In this document: one piece after another, positions 1-5,921 of the stretch
How the letters are laid out: each line of letters begins with the position of its first letter
How positions within the stretch are numbered: position 1 is the stretch's first letter
Assembly: GCF_946885855.1 (NCBI RefSeq)
Contig: NZ_CAMPHH010000015.1
Span: 1 to 22,695, forward strand
DNA: 22,695 nucleotides
Source: an uncultured Actinotalea sp.
GTDB lineage: Bacteria; Actinomycetota; Actinomycetes; Actinomycetales; Cellulomonadaceae
Direction of reading: 5' to 3'
Program-made: the position numbers and the translations under genes
Notes under the pieces: generated by a model
Seen by the model: the letters and a program-made list of their open reading frames with translations, nothing else
Told to the model about the DNA's origin: nothing
The model's database searches: none

Positions 1-110
1 CTGTCGAACGAGGCCTCGGCGAAGTGCCGCGGCGGGACGAACCCGGCGAGCAGACGGTCGGGCGCGACCTGCGGGCGACGCACGGCCAGCCGGGTCCTCT
101 CGTCGGTCAC
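1..110 (-). CDS. zapE: ZapE/AFG1-family ATPase, N-terminal fragment (runs off the left edge)
   Basis: Only the first 36 or so codons lie in the window. The minus-strand translation from GTG at 110 reads through LAVRRPQVAPDRLLAGFVPP and RHFAEASFDS. This resembles the start of actinobacterial ZapE/AFG1 proteins, which open with a short 'P-x-V-x-x-x-x-L-L-A-x-x-V-P-P' segment before the P-loop ATPase. The family is a cytosolic AAA-like ATPase linked to Z-ring function in E. coli. No Walker motif is visible because the gene is cut. The GTG at 110 is preferred because TACGCT (minus strand, 124 to 119) ends 8 bases before it, as in a leaderless start; the frame is also open further upstream to another GTG at 149. 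The gene is divergent from the pyrimidine reductase gene, a pairing I recall from actinobacteria. The family call rests on a short stretch. Confidence 0.6.
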   Translation of the reverse strand, partial: MTDERTRLAVRRPQVAPDRLLAGFVPPRHFAEASFD

Positions 111-118
111 GAGGAGCC

Positions 119-124
119 AGCGTA
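119..124 (-). promoter_or_regulatory. -10-like TACGCT for a leaderless start of the ZapE gene
   Basis: TACGCT reads on the minus strand from 124 to 119 and is followed by 8 bases and then GTG at 110. The upstream bases CTGGCTCCTC carry no Shine-Dalgarno sequence. This matches the TANNNT plus 6-8 bases plus start codon layout seen at seven other genes in the window. Confidence 0.4.
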
Positions 125-229
125 GGCGGTGCGGCCCGGTGCTCCGCACGGCGGTCGACCCGCGCCGGGCAGGGTCGACCACCGGGCCCGGCACGCCGTT
201 CCCACCTGTCCGTCCGTGTCGGCACCCGG

Positions 230-235
230 TACGGT
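230..235 (+). promoter_or_regulatory. -10-like TACGGT for a leaderless start at 242
   Basis: TACGGT is followed by 6 bases and the GTG at 242. There is no room for, and no sign of, a Shine-Dalgarno site. The 12-mer GTGTCGGCACCC at 216-227 sits just upstream and recurs at 4483-4494 in front of the DUF3000 gene promoter. Confidence 0.45.
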
Positions 236-241
236 CGCGAG

Positions 242-1006
242 GTGGAGCCCGCACCCGCCCTGGACGTCCTCCTGCCCGCCGGTCGACCCCGGATCGAGCC
301 CGATCCGGCGGAGACAGCACTCACCGAGCTCTACGCCTATCCACCCGGTCCCTGGGTGCGCGCCAACATGATCGCCACGCTGGACGGCGCCGCGACGGGC
401 GCCGACGGGCGCTCCGGGTCCATCAACGGTGCGGCGGACCATCGGGTGTTCGACGTGCTGCGCGCCCTCGCGGACGTCATCCTCGTCGGGGCCGGCACCG
501 CCCGGGCCGAGCGCTACCGGGCTCCCCGCACGCCGGAGGAGCTGCTGCCCGTCCGCCGGGCGCTCGGTCTCCCGGACCACCCCCCGCTCGCCGTCGTCAC
601 GCGGCGCGGGGACCTCCCGGCGGCGCTCCTGGACGACAGCCCGCGACCGTGGGTCTTCACCGTCCCGGAGGCGCCGTTCCTCGGGCACCTGCGCGCGCAC
701 CTGCCACCGGAAAGGCTCCACCTGCACGAGGGCGGCGTCGACGTCGGGAGCGTGCTCGAGACCCTCGCTGCGGCCGGGCTCGGGCACGTGCTGTGCGAGG
801 GCGGTCCCCGGCTCCTCGGTGACCTGGTGGCGGCCGGCCGCCTGGACGAGCTGTGCCTGACGCAGGGCGCCGCTGTCGTCGGGGGGGACGCGAGCCGCGT
901 GGTGCACGCGGCGCCGTGGGCGGAGCCGCCGTTGCGTGCGCGGCCGGCGCATCTCCTGCACGCGGACGGCGTGCTCATCGGACGCTGGCTGCTGGCGCGC
1001 GACTAG
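242..1006 (+). CDS. Pyrimidine reductase family protein (RibD C-terminal-like domain)
   Basis: This 254-residue protein is a single RibD_C-type reductase domain (the DHFR-like fold of 5-amino-6-(5-phosphoribosylamino)uracil reductase in riboflavin synthesis). Visible hallmarks are NMIATLDG (42-49), GSINGAAD (59-66), LVGAGTARAERYR (81-93) and CEGGPRLLGDL (185-195), the NADPH-binding and substrate-binding stretches of the family. There is no N-terminal deaminase domain, so it is not a full RibD. In actinobacteria such stand-alone proteins are often called pyrimidine reductases; whether this one serves riboflavin synthesis or a related pteridine/pyrimidine reduction cannot be read from the sequence. 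The GTG start follows TACGGT directly, so the message is probably leaderless. The next gene begins 10 bases after the stop. Confidence 0.88.
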   Translation: MEPAPALDVLLPAGRPRIEPDPAETALTELYAYPPGPWVRANMIATLDGAATGADGRSGSINGAADHRVFDVLRALADVILVGAGTARAERYRAPRTPEELLPVRRALGLPDHPPLAVVTRRGDLPAALLDDSPRPWVFTVPEAPFLGHLRAHLPPERLHLHEGGVDVGSVLETLAAAGLGHVLCEGGPRLLGDLVAAGRLDELCLTQGAAVVGGDASRVVHAAPWAEPPLRARPAHLLHADGVLIGRWLLARD

Positions 1007-1007
1007 G
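1002..1007 (+). promoter_or_regulatory. -10-like TAGGCT overlapping the upstream stop codon
   Basis: The stop codon TAG of the reductase gene is the first half of TAGGCT, which lies 6-7 bases before the GTG at 1016. The box starts at the T of the stop codon (about 1004). The gene at 1016 may therefore have its own leaderless transcript besides read-through from the reductase gene. Coordinates are good to about two bases. Confidence 0.35.
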
Positions 1008-1015
1008 CTCGGGGC

Positions 1016-1501
1016 GTGACCGAGACGATCCTGCTGCTCACCGAGGACGCCCTGACGCCGGCCGACGCCGAGCGGATCACGGGCCTGCACGCCGACGACG
1101 ACGTCCGCTACCGCGTGCTCGTCCCCGCCGACACCGAGCAGAACCTGCTGGTCTCGATCGTGGACCACCTCAGCCTCGGTGAGCTGCGGGAGGCCCTCGA
1201 CGCGGCGCTGGGCCGGGAGGAACGACCGGAGCAGGCCCGCCGCACGGCGGTGGAGCAGCTCGCGGCGACCCTCGCCGAGCTCCACCGGGTCGGCGCGACC
1301 GCCGAGGGCGACGTCGTCGACGACGACCCGCTGCCGGCGCTGCGCACCGCCGTCGGCGCCGGTGGGGTGCGCGAGGTCGTCGTCGTGACGCAGCCCCACG
1401 CGGTCGAGGACACCTTCCACACCGACTGGGCATCGCGGGCGCGGGACGTGCTGGAGGTCCCGGTCATGCACCTGTACAGCGGGACGAACCTGCTGGGCTG
1501 A
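1016..1501 (+). CDS. Conserved hypothetical protein, alpha/beta fold
   Basis: This 161-residue protein matches no family I can name with confidence. It has an alternating strand/helix pattern: TILLLTEDAL (3-12), YRVLVPA and NLLVSIVDHL near the start, a helical middle with an E/R-rich segment, then REVVVVTQPHAVEDTFHTDW and VPVMHLYSGTNLLG at the C-terminus. This looks like a small Rossmann or USP-like alpha/beta protein, though no ATP-binding G-2x-G-9x-G motif is present. There is no signal peptide or membrane segment, so it should be cytosolic. It lies 10 bases after the pyrimidine reductase gene, in the reductase/ZapE neighbourhood. The start is GTG with no obvious ribosome site; a TAGGCT box lies just upstream. 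Coding potential is strong; the function is unknown. Confidence 0.8.
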   Translation: MTETILLLTEDALTPADAERITGLHADDDVRYRVLVPADTEQNLLVSIVDHLSLGELREALDAALGREERPEQARRTAVEQLAATLAELHRVGATAEGDVVDDDPLPALRTAVGAGGVREVVVVTQPHAVEDTFHTDWASRARDVLEVPVMHLYSGTNLLG

Positions 1502-1513
1502 CCGGGGCGCGCG

Positions 1514-1568
1514 GGTCCGACGCGTGCTCCCCCGGACCTGCGGCGGCGCGGACCGTCGCGTCGCCGCC
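1514..1568 (+). terminator. Two adjacent GC-rich hairpins, candidate terminator
   Basis: Two inverted repeats follow the stop at 1501: GGTCCG (1514-1519) with CGGACC (1533-1538), and GGCGGCG (1542-1548) with CGCCGCC (1562-1568). There is no T tract, which is common for high-GC actinobacterial terminators. They lie in the convergent junction with the ligase gene that ends at 1622. Confidence 0.4.
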
Positions 1569-1575
1569 ACGGGGT

Positions 1576-1620
1576 GTCGCCGAGCAGGCCGTCGCCGAGC
1601 AGGCCGTGGCCGAGCAGGGC
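1576..1620 (+). repeat. Three 15-bp tandem repeats (GTCGCCGAGCAGGCC)
   Basis: Two perfect copies of GTCGCCGAGCAGGCC (1576-1590 and 1591-1605) are followed by a third with two changes (GTGGCCGAGCAGGGC, 1606-1620). The array ends one base before the stop codon of the minus-strand ligase gene. Its minus-strand core GGCCTGCTCGGC also occurs, on the plus strand, in the 9-bp array at 21507-21560. Confidence 0.9.
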
Positions 1621-1621
1621 G

Positions 1622-2893
1622 TCACAGACCGGTCGAGGTGACCTCCGGGTAGTACCGCCGGAACTTGCGCACCTGGTTGACGGCCGCCGCGAGGACGTAG
1701 AACCGCCGCTTGAGGCGCCGCTCGGCCCGGTAGCGCAGCGGGTGGGCCGTCGCACGGCGGCGCACCAGGTCGTCCACCTTCGCCCGCAGCGCCTCGTCGA
1801 GCACGTACCGCCGCAGGAGGCGGTGGGGCACGATCGAGTAGAGGACCTCGCGGTCGACGACGACGGGCTCGACCGCCGTGCCGTCCACCGTGTCCTCGAC
1901 GAGGAACCGCGTGGGGTTCGCGCCGGCGGCCGTCACGTAGTAGTTGTTCCGCCCGATCCGGGGATTGACCTCGAAGAACTGCGCATCGCCGGTGCGCGGG
2001 TCCATCTTGACGTCGAAGTTGGCGAAACCGCGGTAGCCGGTCGCGCGGAGCAGCCGGTGGGCCTGCTCGAGCATGGCGTCCCACCGGCCGGTGATCATCG
2101 CCGCCGGGTTGCCGAGCCCGCTCGGCGTGTGCTCCTCGAGCAGCACGTGCGCGCAGCAGGACAGGGTGATCTCCCCGCGGCTGTCGACGTAGCACGTGAT
2201 GCTGCGCATCTGCGTGTCGTCCCCGGGGATCATCTCCTGGACCACGAACCGGCCGCGGAAGCCGGCGGCCGCCAGCGTGCGCCAGAGCTCGGCCAGCTCC
2301 GACGCCGAGTCCACCTGGTACACCTTGTGCTTGCCCGGGAAGGACAGCCGCTCGTAGTCCGCGCTGTTCGCGGCCTTCGCGATGACGGGGAAGGCGACGT
2401 CGAGGTCCGGCACGACGGGTGCGCCGGCGCCGAAGTCGACGACGGCGGTGCGGGGCGTGCTGATCCCGAGCTCCTCGCACAGCTCGGCGAACCGGGCCTT
2501 GTCGGCGAGCCGGTCGAGGAGCTCCCGGTCCAGGAACGGGACCGTGTAGTGCCGCTCGAGCCGCTCGCGGTGCGTGACGAGGAAGCGGACCAGCCAGTCG
2601 GTGTTGGCCAGGAGCAGCAGCTCCGGCCGGTCGGGGGCGTCCGCGAACCGGGCCGCCACCTGCTCGACCGCCTCCACGATCTTCTCCGGCGTCGCGTCAG
2701 CCCCCAGGACCACGTTCTCGAGGATCGTCGAGTCCGCGACGGGGCCGGTCACCGTGAGGCTCACGACGACGGTCCGCACCCCGTACTGCTCGTGGAAGGA
2801 GCGGGCGAGCGCGTAGACGCCGATGTCCGCACCGAGGATGACCGGCTGGAAGGGGCGGCCCGCCGGGGACCGCCCCTCGGCGCGGTCGATCAC
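1622..2893 (-). CDS. ATP-grasp carboxylate-amine ligase, D-aspartate ligase-like
   Basis: This 423-residue cytosolic ATP-grasp enzyme should join a carboxylate to an amine with ATP. The N-terminal pre-ATP-grasp domain opens with PVILGADIGVYALARSFHE (17-35), close in pattern to the Enterococcus faecium D-aspartate ligase Aslfm as I remember it. The ATP-grasp part has IAKAANS (171-177), VVQEMIPGDD (217-226), FANFDVKMD (290-298) and the metal-binding FFEVNPRIGRNNYY (306-319, with E308 and N310). The C-terminus is basic (RRLKRRFYVLAAAVNQVRKF). Cellulomonas-type peptidoglycan (A4beta, ornithine with a D-Glu or D-Asp bridge) needs such a ligase, so a role in adding the bridge D-amino acid is a reasonable inference; other amide ligations are possible. 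The GTG start overlaps the gnd stop as GTGA, with GAGG about 8 bases upstream, so translation is probably coupled to gnd. Confidence 0.82.
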   Translation of the reverse strand: MIDRAEGRSPAGRPFQPVILGADIGVYALARSFHEQYGVRTVVVSLTVTGPVADSTILENVVLGADATPEKIVEAVEQVAARFADAPDRPELLLLANTDWLVRFLVTHRERLERHYTVPFLDRELLDRLADKARFAELCEELGISTPRTAVVDFGAGAPVVPDLDVAFPVIAKAANSADYERLSFPGKHKVYQVDSASELAELWRTLAAAGFRGRFVVQEMIPGDDTQMRSITCYVDSRGEITLSCCAHVLLEEHTPSGLGNPAAMITGRWDAMLEQAHRLLRATGYRGFANFDVKMDPRTGDAQFFEVNPRIGRNNYYVTAAGANPTRFLVEDTVDGTAVEPVVVDREVLYSIVPHRLLRRYVLDEALRAKVDDLVRRRATAHPLRYRAERRLKRRFYVLAAAVNQVRKFRRYYPEVTSTGL

Positions 2894-4326
2894 GCGGTGA
2901 CCTCGCGCCGGTCGGTCGACCACTGGGTGTGGAACGTGCCCTCGCGGTCCGTGCGTCGGTAGGTGTGGGCCCCGAAGAAGTCGCGCTGGGCCTGGATGAG
3001 GTTCGCCGGGAGCCGCTCGGCTCGCACCCCGTCGTAGTAGGCCAGCGAGGAGGAGAACGCCGGGGTGGGCACGCCGTTGAGCGCCGCGGACGCCACGACG
3101 GACCGCCAGGCCGGCACGCCGTCGGCGACGGCGGTCGTGAAGTAGGGGTCGGCCAGCAGGAGGGGCAGCCCTGGCTGCCGCTCGTAGGCCTCGGTGATGC
3201 GGTCGAGGAAGCGGGCGCGGATGATGCAGCCGCCGCGCCAGATGCGCGCCATCGCGCCGCGGTCGATGTCCCAGCCGTACTCGGCGGAGGCCGCCGCGAT
3301 CTGGTCGAAGCCCTGCGAGTACGCGACCACCTTGGAGGCGTAGAGCGCGCGGCGCACCGACTCCACGAAGGCCTCGCGGTCGGGCACGTCCCACGTCCCC
3401 GCGTGTCCCGGCAGGGTGCCGGCCGCGGCGGTGCGCTGCGGCACGGAGCCGGACAGGGCGCGGGCGAACGTGGCCTCCGCGATGCCGGTGATGGGCACCC
3501 CCAGGTCGAGGCCGTTCTGCACCGTCCAGCGGCCGGTGCCCTTCTGCTCCGCCTGGTCCAGGACCACGTCCACGAAGGCCGAACCGGTCACCGGGTCGGT
3601 GTGCCGCAGCACGTCGGCCGTGATCTCGATGAGGAAGGACTCGAGGTCGCCGGTGTTCCAGGTCGCGAAGATCTCGCCGATCTCCGCGGCCGAGGCCCCC
3701 AGGCCCTGGCGCAGGAGGTCGTACGCCTCGGCGATGAGCTGCATGTCCGCGTACTCGATGCCGTTGTGCACCATCTTGACGAAGTGGCCCGCTCCGTCCG
3801 GACCCACGTAGGTGCAGCAGGGGACGCCGTCGACCTTGGCCGAGATCTTCTCGAGGATCGGCCCGAGCCACTCGTAGGACTCCCGCGAGCCGCCAGGCAT
3901 GATCGACGGACCGAGCAGGGCTCCCTCCTCGCCCCCGGACACGCCGCTCCCGACGAAGTGCAGCCCGCGCTCCCGCAGGGCCACCTCGCGCCGGCGGGTG
4001 TCGGGGAAGTGCGCGTTCCCGGCGTCGATGACGATGTCGCCGGGCTCCAGCAGCGGCACGAGGTCGTCGATGACCGCGTCGGTGGCCGCACCGGCCTTGA
4101 CCATGATCACGACCTTGCGGGGCCGCTCGAGGGCCGCGACGAGCTCCTCCAGCGTCTCGGCCGGGACGAAGTCGCCCTCGTCCCCGTGCTCGGCGACGAG
4201 CGACCGCATCTTGTCCACGGAGCGGTTGTGCACCGCGACGGTGAACCCGTTGCGGGCGAAGTTCCTGGCCAGGTTGCGGCCCATGACCGCCAACCCCGTG
4301 ACACCGATCTGCGCGCGTGCGGACAT
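2890..4326 (-). CDS. gnd: 6-phosphogluconate dehydrogenase, decarboxylating
   Basis: The enzyme oxidises and decarboxylates 6-phosphogluconate to ribulose 5-phosphate, making NADPH in the oxidative pentose phosphate pathway. At 478 residues it is the usual long form. It has the Rossmann start GVTGLAVMGRNLARNFA (8-24), the substrate loop VSGGEEGA (129-136), the catalytic stretch HFVKMVHNGIEYADMQLIAE (181-200, Lys184) and the C-terminal CIIRARFLDRI. The cofactor loop reads VHNRSVDKM: the Asn-Arg-Ser after the second strand fits NADP preference. The ATG is preceded by a purine-rich GAGGGGAG on the minus strand, so this gene has a leader, unlike many of its neighbours. The downstream ligase gene overlaps by 4 bases, so the two form an operon. 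Confidence 0.96.
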   Translation of the reverse strand: MSARAQIGVTGLAVMGRNLARNFARNGFTVAVHNRSVDKMRSLVAEHGDEGDFVPAETLEELVAALERPRKVVIMVKAGAATDAVIDDLVPLLEPGDIVIDAGNAHFPDTRRREVALRERGLHFVGSGVSGGEEGALLGPSIMPGGSRESYEWLGPILEKISAKVDGVPCCTYVGPDGAGHFVKMVHNGIEYADMQLIAEAYDLLRQGLGASAAEIGEIFATWNTGDLESFLIEITADVLRHTDPVTGSAFVDVVLDQAEQKGTGRWTVQNGLDLGVPITGIAEATFARALSGSVPQRTAAAGTLPGHAGTWDVPDREAFVESVRRALYASKVVAYSQGFDQIAAASAEYGWDIDRGAMARIWRGGCIIRARFLDRITEAYERQPGLPLLLADPYFTTAVADGVPAWRSVVASAALNGVPTPAFSSSLAYYDGVRAERLPANLIQAQRDFFGAHTYRRTDREGTFHTQWSTDRREVTA

Positions 4327-4332
4327 GCTCGA

Positions 4333-4343
4333 GGACTCCCCTC
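4333..4343 (-). promoter_or_regulatory. Shine-Dalgarno site of gnd
   Basis: The minus strand reads GAGGGGAG about 8-10 bases before the gnd ATG at 4326. It supports that start and marks gnd as having a normal leader, in contrast to the TANNNT-start layout of the divergent gene at 4512. Confidence 0.6.
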
Positions 4344-4499
4344 AACCGGAAGGACGACGCCGTCACAGTAGTTGGCGCGGCGCGTCGGCACGCGCGGTGT
4401 CCGCGCTCTGTCGCTGCCGACCCGTGCGCGGACCCCCGCCGTCGCGTTCTCACCCCGCTCCCACCGCGCGCCGTCCGCGTCGGTGTCGGCACCCCGTCC

Positions 4500-4505
4500 T
4501 ACCCT
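4500..4505 (+). promoter_or_regulatory. -10-like TACCCT for a leaderless start at 4512
   Basis: TACCCT is followed by 6 bases and then GTG at 4512. Another GTG two bases earlier runs straight into TGA and is not used. The GTGTCGGCACCC 12-mer at 4483-4494 is shared with the promoter region before 242. Confidence 0.45.
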
Positions 4506-4511
4506 GCACGT

Positions 4512-5090
4512 GTGATCACTGCGGATGCCGAGGTCCCGGCCGCGTTCCTCAGCGCGCTCCATGCCCTGCGCGGTCACCGGCTCCGCCAGGAGGTCCGGCT
4601 GACCGAGATCCCGGCGCCGGCCCGCATCGCGCCGTACGCGGTGGCCCTCACCGGCGAGGTCGCCCCGTCGCAGGACGACGACGCGGAGGAGCCCGCCGGC
4701 GGACGCTTCGTCCTCCTGCACGACCCCGCGGGCCAGGAGGCGTGGGAGGGCACCTTCCGCGTCGTCACGCTCGTGCGGGCGACGCTCGACCCCGAGGTCG
4801 CCGTGGACCCGCTCCTGTGCGACGCGGCGTGGACCTGGGTGGAGGAGGCGCTGTCGACCTCCGGACTCGCGCACCATGCCCTCGGCGGGACCGTCACCCG
4901 GGTGCAGAGCCGTTCCTACGGCGCGCTCGCCGAACGGCCCGACGAGGTCGAGGTCGAGATCCGCGCGTCCTGGTCCCCGGCGCCCGCCGAGGCCGGCGCC
5001 CACCTCGCACCGTGGTCCCAGATCCTCTGCACGGCCGCCGGGCTGCCCCCGCTGCCGGAGGGCGTGACCTCGCTCGGCCGGCGGCTGTAG
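4512..5090 (+). CDS. DUF3000 domain-containing protein
   Basis: This 192-residue protein belongs by pattern and context to the actinobacterial DUF3000 family, whose function is not known. It starts VITADAEVPAAFLSALHALRGHR, continues EVRLTEIPAPARIAPYAVAL and has a long acidic C-terminal half with DAAWTWVEEAL and EIRASWSP. There is no signal peptide, no membrane segment and no recognisable catalytic motif. In other actinobacteria, as I recall, the DUF3000 gene sits next to RNase D, with a LuxR-type gene between or nearby, as here. The GTG at 4512 is chosen because it follows TACCCT by 6 bases and because the open frame upstream to 4317 is a low-complexity Arg/Pro-rich extension that would run into the gnd start. 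Confidence 0.85.
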   Translation: MITADAEVPAAFLSALHALRGHRLRQEVRLTEIPAPARIAPYAVALTGEVAPSQDDDAEEPAGGRFVLLHDPAGQEAWEGTFRVVTLVRATLDPEVAVDPLLCDAAWTWVEEALSTSGLAHHALGGTVTRVQSRSYGALAERPDEVEVEIRASWSPAPAEAGAHLAPWSQILCTAAGLPPLPEGVTSLGRRL

Positions 5091-5092
5091 CC

Positions 5093-5117
5093 GCCGTCGT
5101 CGGGGACGGACGACGGC
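5093..5117 (+). terminator. Hairpin terminator after the DUF3000 gene
   Basis: A perfect 9-bp inverted repeat, GCCGTCGTC (5093-5101) and GACGACGGC (5109-5117), flanks a 7-base loop and starts two bases after the stop codon. No T tract follows. Position and perfection make it a good terminator candidate separating this gene from the LuxR-type gene. Confidence 0.6.
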
Positions 5118-5169
5118 CGGGGAGGGTCCGCGGCGACGCGTCCTGGGACCGGCCCGGCGAGACGGCCGG

Positions 5170-5205
5170 GTGACACGTCCGCGTGACACGTCCGGGTGAA
5201 CGTCC
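5170..5205 (+). repeat. Three direct repeats of GTGACACGTCC with 13-bp spacing
   Basis: GTGACACGTCC occurs at 5170-5180 and 5183-5193, and a shortened GTGAACGTCC at 5196-5205, so the starts are exactly 13 bp apart. They sit about 20-55 bp upstream of the CTCAAG box of a sigma-28-like promoter. They may be binding sites for an activator or for the LuxR-type protein itself; this is inference. Confidence 0.7.
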
Positions 5206-5224
5206 ATCTGGTCGGACATCGAGG

Positions 5225-5251
5225 CTCAAGCGGGTGGCCGGACGTGCCGAT
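5225..5251 (+). promoter_or_regulatory. Sigma-28/WhiG-like promoter candidate
   Basis: CTCAAG (5225-5230), a 15-base spacer and GCCGAT (5246-5251) resemble the flagellar/WhiG sigma consensus in actinobacteria (CTCA or TAAA, about 15-17 bases, GCCGA-T-AA). Transcription would start near 5258, giving a leader of about 48 bases before the GTG at 5307. Two short motifs in a GC-rich genome can match by chance, so this is a candidate only. Confidence 0.4.
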
Positions 5252-5306
5252 GGGACGTCAACAGCATGACCGCTCGCGCACCGTCGCCGTCCCCCGGGAG
5301 CCCCCC

Positions 5307-5861
5307 GTGACCGTCCAGCACGTCCGCACCGCGCCCGGCACCGGCTCGGCGACCGGGCTCCGACCCGGCACCCCCTCCCCCGCTGCACCCGCAGTGACCC
5401 GGCGCCCGCCGGTCGGCGCCCCTGTGCGCCGTCCTGCCCGGGCCCCGCTGTGCCTGGTCGTCCCCGAGCTCGGCGAGGGGGACGGGACCGTCCTGCTCCG
5501 CACGCTGCGGCGCCGGGAGTCCACCCACGCCGTGCTGCTGACCCGCAAGGCCGGCCGGCGCGAGCTCGTCGCGCTGCTCGGCGGCGGCGTCCGCGGCGCG
5601 ATCACCGCCGAGACGCCCGGTGCGGTCCGCATCGTGGGCCGCGCACCGGCGCCGGCGCGCACCGGTCCGGAGCTGACCGCCCGCGAGCTCGGCGTGCTCG
5701 AGCTCGTGTCCGAGGGACGGACGAACCGCGAGATCGGTGAGGCGCTGCAGCTCTCCGCGCTCACCGTGAAGAGCCACCTCGCCCGGATCTCCCGCAAGGT
5801 GGGCACCGGCGACCGCGCCGGGATGGTCGCGTTCGCCCTGCGCAACGGGCTGCTGCGCTGA
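5307..5861 (+). CDS. LuxR-type transcriptional regulator with a degenerate receiver-like region
   Basis: The last 63 residues form a textbook LuxR/GerE helix-turn-helix: LTARELGVLELVSEGRTNRE (123-142), then IGEALQLSALTVKSHLARIS and RKVGTGDRAGMVAFALRNGLLR. The first 45 residues are Pro/Ala/Arg-rich and probably disordered. Between them, residues 47-102 (PLCLVVPELGEGDGTVLLRT through AVLLTRKAGRRELVALL to GVRGAIT) resemble the second half of a response-regulator receiver, but the phospho-acceptor Asp position reads Val/Pro, so phosphorylation is unlikely. The GTG at 5307 is chosen because CGGGAG lies 6 bases upstream; an in-frame GTG at 5196 lies inside direct repeats and upstream of the likely promoter. 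The gene lies between the DUF3000 and RNase D genes. Its target genes are unknown. Confidence 0.85.
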   Translation: MTVQHVRTAPGTGSATGLRPGTPSPAAPAVTRRPPVGAPVRRPARAPLCLVVPELGEGDGTVLLRTLRRRESTHAVLLTRKAGRRELVALLGGGVRGAITAETPGAVRIVGRAPAPARTGPELTARELGVLELVSEGRTNREIGEALQLSALTVKSHLARISRKVGTGDRAGMVAFALRNGLLR

Positions 5862-5908
5862 CCCGACCCCTCCGGCCTGTCCTCCCCGGGGACCGCGCCA
5901 GGACCGTC

Positions 5909-5914
5909 TAGCGT
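5909..5914 (+). promoter_or_regulatory. -10-like TAGCGT for a leaderless start of rnd
   Basis: TAGCGT is followed by 7 bases and ATG at 5922. An in-frame GTG at 5913 overlaps the box itself, which argues for the ATG as the true start. Confidence 0.45.
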
Positions 5915-5921
5915 GGCGGAC

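Noticed and set aside
1576..1620. CRISPR array
   Set aside because: Three direct tandem units without spacers; the same holds for the arrays at 16476 and 21507. No cas gene is present.
2893..4492. Extension of the ligase frame upstream through gnd
   Set aside because: It is the shadow frame of gnd; the ligase family begins just after the GTG at 2893.
5196..5306. GTG 5196 as the start of the LuxR-type gene
   Set aside because: It lies in the 13-bp repeats and upstream of the likely promoter, with no ribosome site; GTG 5307 has CGGGAG at 6 bases.
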